A program made the translations under genes and the position numbers. Below, piece after piece: positions 46,087-54,473 of a stretch of DNA of 64,000 nucleotides. How positions within the stretch are numbered: the first letter of the stretch is position 1; each line of letters opens with the position of its first letter. The DNA is from Pseudomonas sp. P7548. Its GTDB lineage: Bacteria; Pseudomonadota; Gammaproteobacteria; Pseudomonadales; Pseudomonadaceae. The notes below the pieces were generated by a model that saw only the letters and a program-made list of their open reading frames with translations, searched no databases and was not told where the DNA came from. The stretch is from NCBI RefSeq assembly GCF_013386585.1, contig NZ_JACARO010000004.1:81326-145325 (forward strand), read 5' to 3'.

Positions 46087-47092
46087 GGGCAGGTCCTTGA
46101 GAAGAAATGCGAGGGTTGATCAGCAATTGCCGATCATCGTGTTGAGGGGCTTTGCTGCTCAGCCAACTGGTCCAGCCCAGGGGCGCAGACCCCAGGCGCA
46201 GGCCCGGCAGCTGTTCTTTCTTGACGATCAGGTTGACGTCCCAGTCCATCGCCAGGCCGACGTACTGGCGCACCCAGTCCTGCACGCGCTGCAGGCTGTC
46301 GCCACCGGGCAGCAGGCGACGGGTTTGCGCGAGGTCCAGGGGGCCGATCAACAGGCGGAACTTGTGCTGGGTGTTCCAAACTTTCTTGCCCATCACCGTG
46401 GTCTGGCCGAGCACGGCGGCGTCGGGGCCGCTGCGCAGCGCACACAGCCCGTCGGCGGGCAAGGTCATCCAGTGACCGACAAACTGCTCGACCTGCACCG
46501 GCACACCCAGGTAATCGGTGAGTAACGCCGCCAAGCCCTCGGCATTACGCGTCTGTGGCCCGAGGCGCCCGGCAAAATGCAACTTGGCCACGTCCGGCAC
46601 GGCATTGCGGTTAAGCAACGACGCCTGGCCGATGCCGATCAATGAACCCAGGTACTGGGCGAAACGGTCCGCCCCCGGCCGGTCCAGGCTCACCGCCGGT
46701 TGGGCACTGGCCCAGGCGCGGTAGAACAGGCTGATCATGCGGTGGTGGAACACGTCGCAGAACGCGGCCAGGGTCGGGTCATTCAGGTTGCGCTGGCGGT
46801 CGCGGATGTATTCGGTGAGGTGGATCGGCAACGGGCCATTGGCGCCCATCAGGCCGAAAAAATTCAACAGCAGCTTGGGCGTCACACCCGGCTTGAGCGC
46901 GGCGATCATCGCTGGCTCGAACGCCAGCGACGGTTGCTGGCCGAAGCGCACGGGCTCATCCGCGGGGCGCGCGGCCTGGCCGATGCGCGGCAACTGCGGG
47001 AACGCGCATTCGAGTTGGCGCAGCGCGCCGTAGAAGTCGAAGCGTCCGGGGTGCGCTTCCAGTTCGCCCAGCAAGCTCAGAGGATCTCGCAT
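46079..47092 (-). CDS. tssG: Type VI secretion baseplate protein TssG
   Basis: 337 residues. The family pattern (FDFYGALRQLECAFPQLPRIG, LNFFGLMGANGPLPIHLTEYI, and the C-terminal LGWTSWL) is intact. TssG links TssF and TssK in the baseplate wedge. Two starts are possible: ATG at 47092, preceded by GGTGGG (chosen), and GTG at 47113 inside tssF. Either way it overlaps the end of tssF. Confidence 0.93.
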   Translation of the reverse strand: MRDPLSLLGELEAHPGRFDFYGALRQLECAFPQLPRIGQAARPADEPVRFGQQPSLAFEPAMIAALKPGVTPKLLLNFFGLMGANGPLPIHLTEYIRDRQRNLNDPTLAAFCDVFHHRMISLFYRAWASAQPAVSLDRPGADRFAQYLGSLIGIGQASLLNRNAVPDVAKLHFAGRLGPQTRNAEGLAALLTDYLGVPVQVEQFVGHWMTLPADGLCALRSGPDAAVLGQTTVMGKKVWNTQHKFRLLIGPLDLAQTRRLLPGGDSLQRVQDWVRQYVGLAMDWDVNLIVKKEQLPGLRLGSAPLGWTSWLSSKAPQHDDRQLLINPRISSQGPAHG

Positions 47093-48954
47093 CTGCCCAC
47101 CCGCGCCGGCCACTGCATGATCACACCGCGCGCCGTGCTCTTGATCACCGTTTCAGTGAACGAATTGAGTGACACGTACTTGGCAAAAAACTGTTCCAAC
47201 ACCGAACCCAACACAAACACACCAGCGCCTTCGAAGGCCGACTCATCCAGGGTCACGCTGATTTGCAGACCGCGTCCGTAAGTGATCGGCCCCGGCAGTG
47301 GCAGACGCCGCACGATGCTCTCGGCGGTGACGGAACGCAGGCCTTCGATCTGCTTGTGCGCGGCTTCATCGTCGATGCGGCAATACAGGCGCAGCAGGTC
47401 GCGCAAGGCGGTGGCGCCCTGCTCCTTGTCCTGATCCAACAGCGACAAATAGTTGAGGGACAAATGGCTGACCAGCCGCCACGCAGTTTCCCCTTCGGCA
47501 AACGACGCCGCCGGCACCGTCGGCCCGGCCACGCAACGCACCGACTGCACCGGCGCGCCGCTCTCGACCGTGAAGTCGGTACGGCCGCTGCCCACCGGCA
47601 TGCTCAACACCAGGTCGCGGTTGCTGCACAGGGTGTCAATGCCCAATTGGCGCAAGTCACTGCGGTGCGGCGCTTCCTGGGCGTCCACCAGCGACAGGAA
47701 CAGCTCGCTGCCGATGTAGCTGGAGCGCGGCCCCTGGCGCCGTTGCTGCTCGGACAGCACGCGGGTATCGCGGCGCACCTGGTAGAAGGCCTTCGGTGGC
47801 GTGCGCGCATGCAGGTCGTTGGCGCGGTAGAACGATTCGAACGTCTGGCTGGCCTCGGCGCCGCTGCCGTAGCCGGTGACGCCTTCGATCTGGTAGATCT
47901 CGTAATCCATCGGCCGCGTGCGGTCCGGGATCACGTGGTATTCCGACTGTTGGTCCGACAGGTGCACACGCTCGGTGCGCATCGGGAACAGGTTGATTGC
48001 CGGTGTGCAGTACAAGCCGAAGTTGGCCGCGCTGAGGCTCTGTTCCAGCACCGGGTCGAGCTTCTTGAACAGCACGATCGCGTCCAGCTGTTCGGCCGCG
48101 CAACGGCTCACGCTGTTGGCCAGCCCGACGATGTCGGCAAACAGGAAGCGCTGGGGCATGGCGAAGTATTCCTGCAGCAGCCGATAGCCCTGGAACGAGC
48201 GCGGGCCCGTGGGCAGCAAGGCTTCACTGTCGCTGTAGCCCTTGCTGCGAATCGCGCTTTTGGGCAGGAACTGGTGCCAGTCCACATGCTCCTGCACCGG
48301 CATCACCAGCACCCCGGCCGCCTGGGCCAGCAGGTGTTCGAGGATGCGCGAGGGCATGGCTTCGCCGCCACGGATGTGCAGCGCCAGGTCGTCCAGGGTC
48401 AGGTCGCTGAAGGTCAGGCCGGCGCCCACGCGCAAACGCAGGCGCAGCGCCGCCTTGACCCCACCGAGGCGCGACAGGTCGACCCCGGCCACCTGCGCGC
48501 CGCAGGCAAAGTAGCGCGCCTCCACCAGTTCCACCGGCCACAGGGTCACGTCATGGGCGGTGCGGAATTCGCAGGCGGTCTGGTCGCCCTTGCCCAGTTG
48601 GCTGTGCAGCGCGCTGTCACGCGGCACCTTGAACCCTGCAGCGAGGCTGCCCTCGCTCATGTCCGGCTGCAGCTGCACCACGGCCATCGACGGCGTGGGC
48701 GCCAGGTATTGCGGGTACACCAGTTCCAGCAGGTGGTTGGTAAAGCGCGGGAATTCGGCGTCGATCTTCAACTGCACACGGGCCGCGAGGAAGCTGAAGC
48801 CCTCCAGCAACCGTTCCACATAGGGGTCGGCGCAGGCGTAGGTTTCCAGCCCGAGGCGGCCGGCGACCTTGGGGTAGTCGCGGGCGAATTCGCCGCCGAC
48901 TTCCCGCAGGTGGGCCAGTTCACGTTCGTAATAGCGCAGCAGTTTGGCGTTCAC
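47077..48954 (-). CDS. tssF: Type VI secretion baseplate protein TssF
   Basis: 625 residues from a GTG start that overlaps the tssE stop as GTGA; AGGGA lies just upstream. The family start NAKLLRYYERELAHLREVGGEFARDYP follows directly. A longer frame to 49053 would add 33 residues read from tssE and is rejected. TssF is the largest wedge protein of the T6SS baseplate. Confidence 0.94.
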   Translation of the reverse strand: MNAKLLRYYERELAHLREVGGEFARDYPKVAGRLGLETYACADPYVERLLEGFSFLAARVQLKIDAEFPRFTNHLLELVYPQYLAPTPSMAVVQLQPDMSEGSLAAGFKVPRDSALHSQLGKGDQTACEFRTAHDVTLWPVELVEARYFACGAQVAGVDLSRLGGVKAALRLRLRVGAGLTFSDLTLDDLALHIRGGEAMPSRILEHLLAQAAGVLVMPVQEHVDWHQFLPKSAIRSKGYSDSEALLPTGPRSFQGYRLLQEYFAMPQRFLFADIVGLANSVSRCAAEQLDAIVLFKKLDPVLEQSLSAANFGLYCTPAINLFPMRTERVHLSDQQSEYHVIPDRTRPMDYEIYQIEGVTGYGSGAEASQTFESFYRANDLHARTPPKAFYQVRRDTRVLSEQQRRQGPRSSYIGSELFLSLVDAQEAPHRSDLRQLGIDTLCSNRDLVLSMPVGSGRTDFTVESGAPVQSVRCVAGPTVPAASFAEGETAWRLVSHLSLNYLSLLDQDKEQGATALRDLLRLYCRIDDEAAHKQIEGLRSVTAESIVRRLPLPGPITYGRGLQISVTLDESAFEGAGVFVLGSVLEQFFAKYVSLNSFTETVIKSTARGVIMQWPARVGRCEIL

Positions 48955-49469
48955 CGCACGTCCCTTGTCTCGATATCGAAGACCCGGGCCTCGCCTGCTT
49001 CCAGGTCGAGTTCGGTCTTCAGGTACAGGCGCTCGGGCAACGGTTGGCCCCACAACTCGCCATGAATTTCAAAGGCCATCTGGTTAGGACTGGCCGCCGC
49101 CCCCGAGGGCGCCACCGGCACCACTCGGACGCTGTCACGTAAAATCCGCGGTTCGAAATCCCAGATCGCCTGGCGGATGCGCCGCCCCAGCTCTTCCCGG
49201 TCCAAACCTGCGGCGGTCTTGCCGGCGAGGTCCGGCAAACCAAAATTGATCACCGACTGACCCGCCAGCGGGTGGGCACTGAGGTCGCGGAAACTGCCCA
49301 GGCTGGTGCTGTTGAGCAGCCACCCCAGGTCACGCAACACCGCCTTGCGCAGGCCGCGCATGGACAGCACACGCTTGTCACGCGGCTCCACGGCGTGCTC
49401 GGTGTCGTCGTCGCTCAAGCGATCGAGCAACGACGGTTGCAAACGTTCACGACTGGTCAGCTCTGCCAT
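48951..49469 (-). CDS. tssE: Type VI secretion baseplate protein TssE (gp25-like)
   Basis: 172 residues, similar to phage T4 gp25. Recognisable blocks are LQPSLLDRLSDD near the start, RDLGWLLNS, and VINFGLPDLAG...IRQAIWDFEPRI. TssE nucleates sheath polymerisation at the baseplate. The ATG at 49469 is chosen (AGGAA upstream); a longer frame would run into the REPIN at 49482. Confidence 0.92.
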   Translation of the reverse strand: MAELTSRERLQPSLLDRLSDDDTEHAVEPRDKRVLSMRGLRKAVLRDLGWLLNSTSLGSFRDLSAHPLAGQSVINFGLPDLAGKTAAGLDREELGRRIRQAIWDFEPRILRDSVRVVPVAPSGAAASPNQMAFEIHGELWGQPLPERLYLKTELDLEAGEARVFDIETRDVR

Positions 49470-49481
49470 GGAATTACGTTT

Positions 49482-49618
49482 CCTGTAGTGAACGGGCTTG
49501 CCCCGCGCCAGCGCCAACCCGTACCAATCAAGGACGCCGTGGCGTTTCAGACAGACCGAAGCGAATGGGTTTGGGGCGGCTTCGCCACCCAGCGCGGGGC
49601 AAGCCCGCTCACTACAGG
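49482..49618. repeat. REPIN, type 2, inside the T6SS operon
   Basis: Halves CCTGTAGTGAACGGGCTTG and CAAGCCCGCTCACTACAGG, 137 bases overall, filling the hcp-tssE gap. It is longer than the other type 2 copies and has an extra GGGCGGCTTCGCC hairpin in its spacer. Confidence 0.9.
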
Positions 49619-49637
49619 GCCTTTTCCAGAGCCTGAG

Positions 49638-50120
49638 TCAGATCTTCTGGTTCTTCTCCAGGTCCCACTTCTTCGGCGTGCCGGTGATCACGGTGTCGCC
49701 GGTGAAGGAGTCGTACTCGTAGCTGATGGTGGTGAAGTTGATGGAGAAGGTTTCGCTCGGGCGTTCGCCATTACTGCTGGCGGAGTAGGAGCTGATGATG
49801 GCCTGGCCGAGGATCAGCTTGAGGAACACCTGTTGCTTCTTGTCCGGGCCGCCGGTCTGGATGAAGTGGATCTCGGCATCGCCCAGGCTTTTGCCGCACA
49901 CCGCCTGCATGAACAGGTCGGCCGAGGCCAGGTCGGTGGCCTTGGTCAGGGAGATTTCCGAGAACGACGGGTTGCTGGTGTCACGGTCGGTGCCGCCGCC
50001 GCTGATGGAGATCGCACGGCCGACGCCCATCTGGATGGCGTCGATGGTGATCCAGTCCTTGTGCGCGTCGACGGTGGAAGTGCCCTTGATTTGGGTGCCT
50101 TTGAAGTTGAGCAGGATCAT
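49638..50120 (-). CDS. hcp: Type VI secretion tube protein Hcp (TssD)
   Basis: 160 residues, close to the typical Hcp size, with the ILLNFKGTQIKGTS start, an SSNGERPSETFSINFTTISYEY segment and a tail of basic residues. Hexameric Hcp rings form the inner tube and may carry small effectors. It is 21 bases downstream of tssC; the following REPIN may separate its expression from the baseplate genes. Confidence 0.94.
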   Translation of the reverse strand: MILLNFKGTQIKGTSTVDAHKDWITIDAIQMGVGRAISISGGGTDRDTSNPSFSEISLTKATDLASADLFMQAVCGKSLGDAEIHFIQTGGPDKKQQVFLKLILGQAIISSYSASSNGERPSETFSINFTTISYEYDSFTGDTVITGTPKKWDLEKNQKI

Positions 50121-50141
50121 GGTGGTTACCTTTCAGGTTGA

Positions 50142-51641
50142 TCAGTTGGATTTGGTAGACGGCAGCTTGGAGACCAGGCGCAAGGACACGGTCAGGCCTT
50201 CGAGCTGGTAGTGCGGGCGCAGGAAGAACTTGGCGCCGTAGTAGCCGGGGTTGCCTTCGATTTCTTCCACCACCACTTCGGCACCGGCCAGGGGCTTGCG
50301 GGCTTTGTCGGCGTCGGTGGCGGTGGCCGGGTTGTGCTCCACGTAGCGGCCGATCCAGTTGTTGAGCCACACCTGCATGTCGTCGCGTTCTTTGAACGAG
50401 CCGATCTTGTCGCGCACGATGCACTTCAAGTAATGGGCGAACCGGCAGGTGGCGAACAGGTACGGCAGGCGCGCGGCCAGGTTGGCGTTGGCGGTGGCGT
50501 CCGGGTCGTCGTATTCGGCGGGTTTGTGCATCGATTGCGCGCCGATGAAGGCAGCCAGGTCGCTGTTCTTCTTGTGCACCAGCGGCATGAAACCGTTCTT
50601 GGCCAGCTCGGCTTCACGGCGGTCGCTGATGGCGATTTCCGTCGGGCAGGTCATGTCGACGCCGCCGTCATCGGTCGGGAAGGTGTGCACCGGCAACCCT
50701 TCCACCACCCCACCGGATTCGATGCCACGGATCTGCGAGCACCAGCCGTAGTGCTTGAACGAACGGTTGATGTTCACCGCCATGGCATACGCGGAGTTGG
50801 CCCAGGTGAAGTCCTTGGCGCCGGCGCTGTCGGTGGTTTCTTCGAAGTCGAAGGCTTCCACCGGGTTGGTCTTGGCTCCGTAGGGCGCACGGGACAGGAA
50901 GCGCGGCATGGCCAGGCCCACGTAGCGCGAGTCTTCACTGGCGCGGAAGCTGCGCCAGGCGGCGTGCTCAGGGGTCTGGAAGATCTTGGTCAAGTCCCGT
51001 GGGTTGGCCAGTTCCTGCCAGGACTCCATCAACATCACGCTAGGGTCGGCAGCCGTGATCAGCGGGCAGTGGGCCGCCGCGCTGACGCGGGCCATCTGGG
51101 TCAGCAGCTCCACATCCGGCGCGCTGTTGTTGAAGTAGTAGTCGGCGACAAATGCGCCGTACGGCTCGCCGCCGAACTGGCCGTATTCCTCTTCATAGAG
51201 CTTCTTGAAGATCGGGCTCTGGTCCCAGGCCACACCCTTGAACTTGCGCAGGGTCTTGTGCACTTCGTTCTTGGAAATGTTCATCACCCGGATCTTCAGG
51301 GTCTCGTCGGTCTCGGTGTTGTTGACCAGGTAATGCAGGCCACGCCAGGCGCTTTCCACGCCCTGGAATTCCTCGTGGTGGAGGATGTGGTTGACCTGTT
51401 CGGTGAGCTTCTGGTCGAGGGCGGCGATCAGGCCCTCGATAGTGCCGAGCACGTCGTTGGGCATCAGCTGCGTGCCTTGCAGCGCCTGTTCGGCCAGGGT
51501 GCGCACGGCGGTTTCCACCGCTTCCTTGGCCTTGTCGGTCTTGGGCTTGAACTCTTTTTGCAGCAGGCTGGCGAAGTCGCCGGCGTCGAACGCCGTGGCG
51601 GGGGCAAGCTGCCCTGGCTGTTCAGATTGGGTCGTGGACAT
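50142..51641 (-). CDS. tssC: Type VI secretion sheath large subunit TssC (VipB)
   Basis: 499 residues. The family core is seen in ESAWRGLHYLVNNTETDE, AAHCPLITAADPSV, RFLSRAPYGAKTNPVEAF and RFAHYLKCIVRDKIG. With TssB it builds the contractile sheath that drives the tube. It follows tssB after 78 bases that contain a short CCCCG/CGGGG hairpin. Confidence 0.96.
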   Translation of the reverse strand: MSTTQSEQPGQLAPATAFDAGDFASLLQKEFKPKTDKAKEAVETAVRTLAEQALQGTQLMPNDVLGTIEGLIAALDQKLTEQVNHILHHEEFQGVESAWRGLHYLVNNTETDETLKIRVMNISKNEVHKTLRKFKGVAWDQSPIFKKLYEEEYGQFGGEPYGAFVADYYFNNSAPDVELLTQMARVSAAAHCPLITAADPSVMLMESWQELANPRDLTKIFQTPEHAAWRSFRASEDSRYVGLAMPRFLSRAPYGAKTNPVEAFDFEETTDSAGAKDFTWANSAYAMAVNINRSFKHYGWCSQIRGIESGGVVEGLPVHTFPTDDGGVDMTCPTEIAISDRREAELAKNGFMPLVHKKNSDLAAFIGAQSMHKPAEYDDPDATANANLAARLPYLFATCRFAHYLKCIVRDKIGSFKERDDMQVWLNNWIGRYVEHNPATATDADKARKPLAGAEVVVEEIEGNPGYYGAKFFLRPHYQLEGLTVSLRLVSKLPSTKSN

Positions 51642-51719
51642 GAAGGCATCCTCAAATTTTGGGCAAAGCGTCCCCGTACCGGGGCAAACGGGGCACCGGC
51701 GGCGTTAACGTTGTTTCAG

Positions 51720-52220
51720 TTATTCAGGTTGTTTGGGTGCACTGCTCAAGGCTTGCATCACGGCCGGATCGCTGAGCAGCTTGGCCAGCAATTCCTCGGC
51801 GCCCACCTTGCCGTCCATGTAGGTCAGCAGGTTCGACAGTTGGCTGCGCGCCGTCAGCAGCTGGTTGAGGCTCGGCACCTTGCTGGCGATGGCGGCCGGG
51901 GTGAAGTCGTCCATCGATTCGAAGGTGATCTCCACCGGCAGGTTGCCTTCGCCGGTCAGGGTGTTGGGCACCTGGAACGCCACGCGCGGTTTCATGGACT
52001 TGAGGCGTTCGTCGAAGTTGTCGATGTCAACTTCCAGGAACTTGCGCTCGGCCACCGGTGGCAGAGGCTCGGCCGGTTTGCCGGAGAGGTCCGAGAACAC
52101 GCCCATGACGAAGGGCAACTGCACGGTCTTTTCCGCCCCGTAGATCTCCACGTCGTATTCGATCTGCACACGTGGCGCCCGGTTGCGAGCGATGAACTTC
52201 TGACTGCTTTCTTTGGCCAC
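51720..52220 (-). CDS. tssB: Type VI secretion sheath small subunit TssB (VipA)
   Basis: 166 residues beginning MAKESSQKFIARNRAPRVQIEYDVE, with the conserved LPFVMGVFSDLSG and ITFESMDDFTP blocks and a C-terminal helix ending in TssC-contacting residues. It forms the sheath with TssC. Located 39 bases after tssA. Confidence 0.96.
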   Translation of the reverse strand: MAKESSQKFIARNRAPRVQIEYDVEIYGAEKTVQLPFVMGVFSDLSGKPAEPLPPVAERKFLEVDIDNFDERLKSMKPRVAFQVPNTLTGEGNLPVEITFESMDDFTPAAIASKVPSLNQLLTARSQLSNLLTYMDGKVGAEELLAKLLSDPAVMQALSSAPKQPE

Positions 52221-52259
52221 AGGAATAGCTCCGGTGAGTGGGGGTGAGTACTAAAAGGG

Positions 52260-53309
52260 TCAGTCGTCGCTGTTGCGAATACCGCTGACCAGCGCCAGTT
52301 GCGCGAGACCGTCGGGTGCGAGGTCTTGCAGCAATTCCATGAAATTCTTGTCGATCAGCTTCTTGGCCCGTTGCAGCAGGATCGGCACCGGGCTTGCGGG
52401 TTCAAAGGTCTGGAAATACGTACACAGGCGATCGATGGTCTGACGTGCGTCTTCGCGGCTGTTGATCTCACCGCGCACGGCTTGCGGCGCCGCGACAGCG
52501 ATGGGCGCCGTGGCAGTGACGGGCGGTGCCGCTTCGATGGGCGCAACACCCGGCAGACGGCGCCGGATCACCTCGCCGGCACGGCGCAACAGGGTCGCCA
52601 GGCCGCTCAGGTCGATGGCACGACCCACGCCGACCTTCTCGGTGAGCAGCTGCTCGATCTGCACGCTGTGCTTCAAGGCCTGCACCAGGGCCGCCTCTGT
52701 GGCGCTCAAGTCCTGGGGATCGGCTTCGGCAAACGCGCCGTCGATGATCGCCAGGGTGGCGTTCTCGCCGTCACTTTGCTCGCCGGTGGCCGCCTCCACC
52801 TGTCGCAGGCTCACGCTGCCCAGGCTGCGGGCACTGACCAGCGGTGCATCCAGCACGTCGCGCAGCAGGCCGGTGGGCTCGCACAGGAACGCAAGAATGT
52901 TGATGCGCAGCAGCGGGTCGTTGTCGTCGTCGGGGTCCAGCTGCGGGTGCAGGCCGTCCCAGCAGTTTTCCAGCAGGGCCTGCACCAGTTCCAGGCCTGC
53001 GGCGAGGCCATTGAAGCCATTGAGGTTGAGTTGGGCGCGGGTCAGCCAGATGGCCAGGCGCAAGTCGCGGCTGCGCTCCATCAGCGGCATTGCGAGGGCC
53101 ATCACCCGCTTCCAGCTCGGCTCGATGGCCTGGGTGATGGTGTCGCCGTACTGCACTTCGGGCTTGCCGAGGGCTTCTTCTTCCAGCTCAAGAAACTGGG
53201 GGTCGTACTCGAAGTTCTGGCCACAGGCGTCGGCCTCGCCCTCCCCCAAGAGCAGGGGCAAGGCCAGCGCGGTGAAATCCAGTGGTTGAGCTTCGGTGGG
53301 CAGGCCCAT
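52260..53309 (-). CDS. tssA: Type VI secretion protein TssA (ImpA-N domain)
   Basis: 349 residues, in the size range of the short TssA1-like class. Residues ~10-130 form the ImpA N domain (PSWKRVMALAMPLMERSRDLRLAIWLTRAQL), and the C-terminal part (SREDARQTIDRLCTYFQTFEPASPVPILLQRAKKLI) is the ring-forming region. TssA caps or primes tube and sheath assembly. Start: ATG at 53309, preceded by GAGGGA at six bases; an upstream TTG at 53348 is rejected. First gene of the T6SS cluster. Confidence 0.93.
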   Translation of the reverse strand: MGLPTEAQPLDFTALALPLLLGEGEADACGQNFEYDPQFLELEEEALGKPEVQYGDTITQAIEPSWKRVMALAMPLMERSRDLRLAIWLTRAQLNLNGFNGLAAGLELVQALLENCWDGLHPQLDPDDDNDPLLRINILAFLCEPTGLLRDVLDAPLVSARSLGSVSLRQVEAATGEQSDGENATLAIIDGAFAEADPQDLSATEAALVQALKHSVQIEQLLTEKVGVGRAIDLSGLATLLRRAGEVIRRRLPGVAPIEAAPPVTATAPIAVAAPQAVRGEINSREDARQTIDRLCTYFQTFEPASPVPILLQRAKKLIDKNFMELLQDLAPDGLAQLALVSGIRNSDD

Positions 53310-53328
53310 CGTACTTCCCTCGTTCAAG

Positions 53329-53348
53329 TTGTTCTGGGAATAGAACAA
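53329..53348. promoter_or_regulatory. Perfect dyad in the tssA leader
   Basis: TTGTTCT-N6-AGAACAA, 19 bases upstream of the tssA start and immediately before its ribosome site. Possible operator or RNA hairpin. The 78-base gap has no T-tailed terminator. Confidence 0.55.
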
Positions 53349-53387
53349 GCGAGGGAAATGATTTATTCCGCGCGGCGAGAAAAATTC

Positions 53388-54422
53388 TTAATGCGCGCGT
53401 TCTTCCTCGACGCGCCGCCGATGGGATTCGGCATACGCGGCTTCGCGGGCCATCAGCAATGGGTCATCCGAAGGGCCGATGCCGGCCGGCAGTTCCAGCG
53501 GGTTGAAGTCCACATCGCGGCAGGCGCCCTCCACCTGGGACTGCTGGCGGTCGATGACCAGGGTGCCAGCATTGATCTGGCGGCGCCCTTCCGGCCAGCG
53601 CACGGTGGCGTCGGTGGTCACATCGCCGGGGTTGGCCAGGGTGATGATCAGGTGCCAGCGCACCGGGCCTTGCTCCAGCCGGGTGGCGAAACCGAAGGCG
53701 AGGAAGTCGGGGTCGCGCGATTGCCCGGCTGTCATGGGCTTGTAAGGCGTCTCTGGCACCATGCTCCAGCGCACGAAGTGCACCCGGCCGCTGGCGTCAG
53801 TCATGCGAAAGGCATTGACGCTGTAGAACGTGGAGTTATCAAACCCCGACGCTTCCGGGTGGGAGGCCAGCCAGTTCTCGAACGGGCGGATTTCGGGGTG
53901 GCTGTTTTTGAAAGCCTGCATCTTTTGCGGGTCGGGGCCACTGCCGCCATATTCCGGCATCGAGGCGCGCAACTGTTCGTAGAGGCCTTCGGGGGTGTTG
54001 ACCGGGAACACCGGCACGGAATTCATCGCCATGTACCAGGCCTCCCCTTCCGCATCGGCCAGGCGCAAGGCCATGCTGCGGATCATGCCATGGACATCGG
54101 CCTGGGACGGGTCACCCCCGGCCGCCGACAAGCGTCCGATCAGCGGGAAGTTGCCACGTTGTAACAAGGACGCGCTGGAAATCTCTACCGCATTACCGTT
54201 GCTTTCGAAGTGGCCGCTGATGCACTGGCCCTTGGCATGGTTGCGACGAAACCCGGGGTGAGTGCCGCCCGCCACGGCTTCCATCTCATCGACGATTTGC
54301 ACGGCAGTGGGGGACGCAGGATGAAACGACGGCAGCAGCCAGGCAGCGAGGCCTGTGACCACCACCGCAGCCAGGGCGAGGGGCAGGTAATGACGTTTTT
54401 GCAGCGAGAAGGTTGTTTTCAT
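53388..54422 (-). CDS. Exported catalase-family peroxidase (SrpA-like)
   Basis: 344 residues, about half a normal catalase, as in the short catalase-related peroxidases such as SrpA. An N-terminal hydrophobic segment (~12-31) indicates export. The distal heme histidine is His62 (RRNHAKG), and the proximal motif RxxxY is Arg326-Tyr330 near the C-terminus. It should remove peroxides in the periplasm with heme b. A stop codon directly precedes the ATG, so the start is fixed, yet there is no ribosome site; a strong hairpin ends eight bases upstream. It lies between an anti-sigma gene and tssA on the same strand. Confidence 0.85.
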   Translation of the reverse strand: MKTTFSLQKRHYLPLALAAVVVTGLAAWLLPSFHPASPTAVQIVDEMEAVAGGTHPGFRRNHAKGQCISGHFESNGNAVEISSASLLQRGNFPLIGRLSAAGGDPSQADVHGMIRSMALRLADAEGEAWYMAMNSVPVFPVNTPEGLYEQLRASMPEYGGSGPDPQKMQAFKNSHPEIRPFENWLASHPEASGFDNSTFYSVNAFRMTDASGRVHFVRWSMVPETPYKPMTAGQSRDPDFLAFGFATRLEQGPVRWHLIITLANPGDVTTDATVRWPEGRRQINAGTLVIDRQQSQVEGACRDVDFNPLELPAGIGPSDDPLLMAREAAYAESHRRRVEEERAH

Positions 54423-54430
54423 CTAGCTAT

Positions 54431-54468
54431 CTGGGGTCGCGGCATTGGAAACCCATGCCCGACCCCAG
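54431..54468 (-). other. Strong intercistronic hairpin before the peroxidase gene
   Basis: Nine-bp stem CTGGGGTCG/CGACCCCAG continued by GGCAT/ATGCC with one bulge. On the minus strand it ends eight bases before the peroxidase ATG and six bases after the anti-sigma stop. No T run, so not a standard terminator. Confidence 0.7.
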
Positions 54469-54473
54469 AGCTG

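Noticed and set aside
42874..46119. 1081-codon open frame opposite vgrG and clpV
   Set aside because: Spans the boundary of two genes on the other strand and reads like a mirror of GC-rich codons; no domain recognised.
48951..49053. Longer TssF start
   Set aside because: Adds 33 residues encoded within tssE; the GTG at 48954 has AGGGA upstream and overlaps the tssE stop in the usual way.
53388..54422. Possible truncated full-size catalase
   Set aside because: Both heme motifs and a signal segment are present within 344 residues, which is the normal length for the short SrpA-like class.
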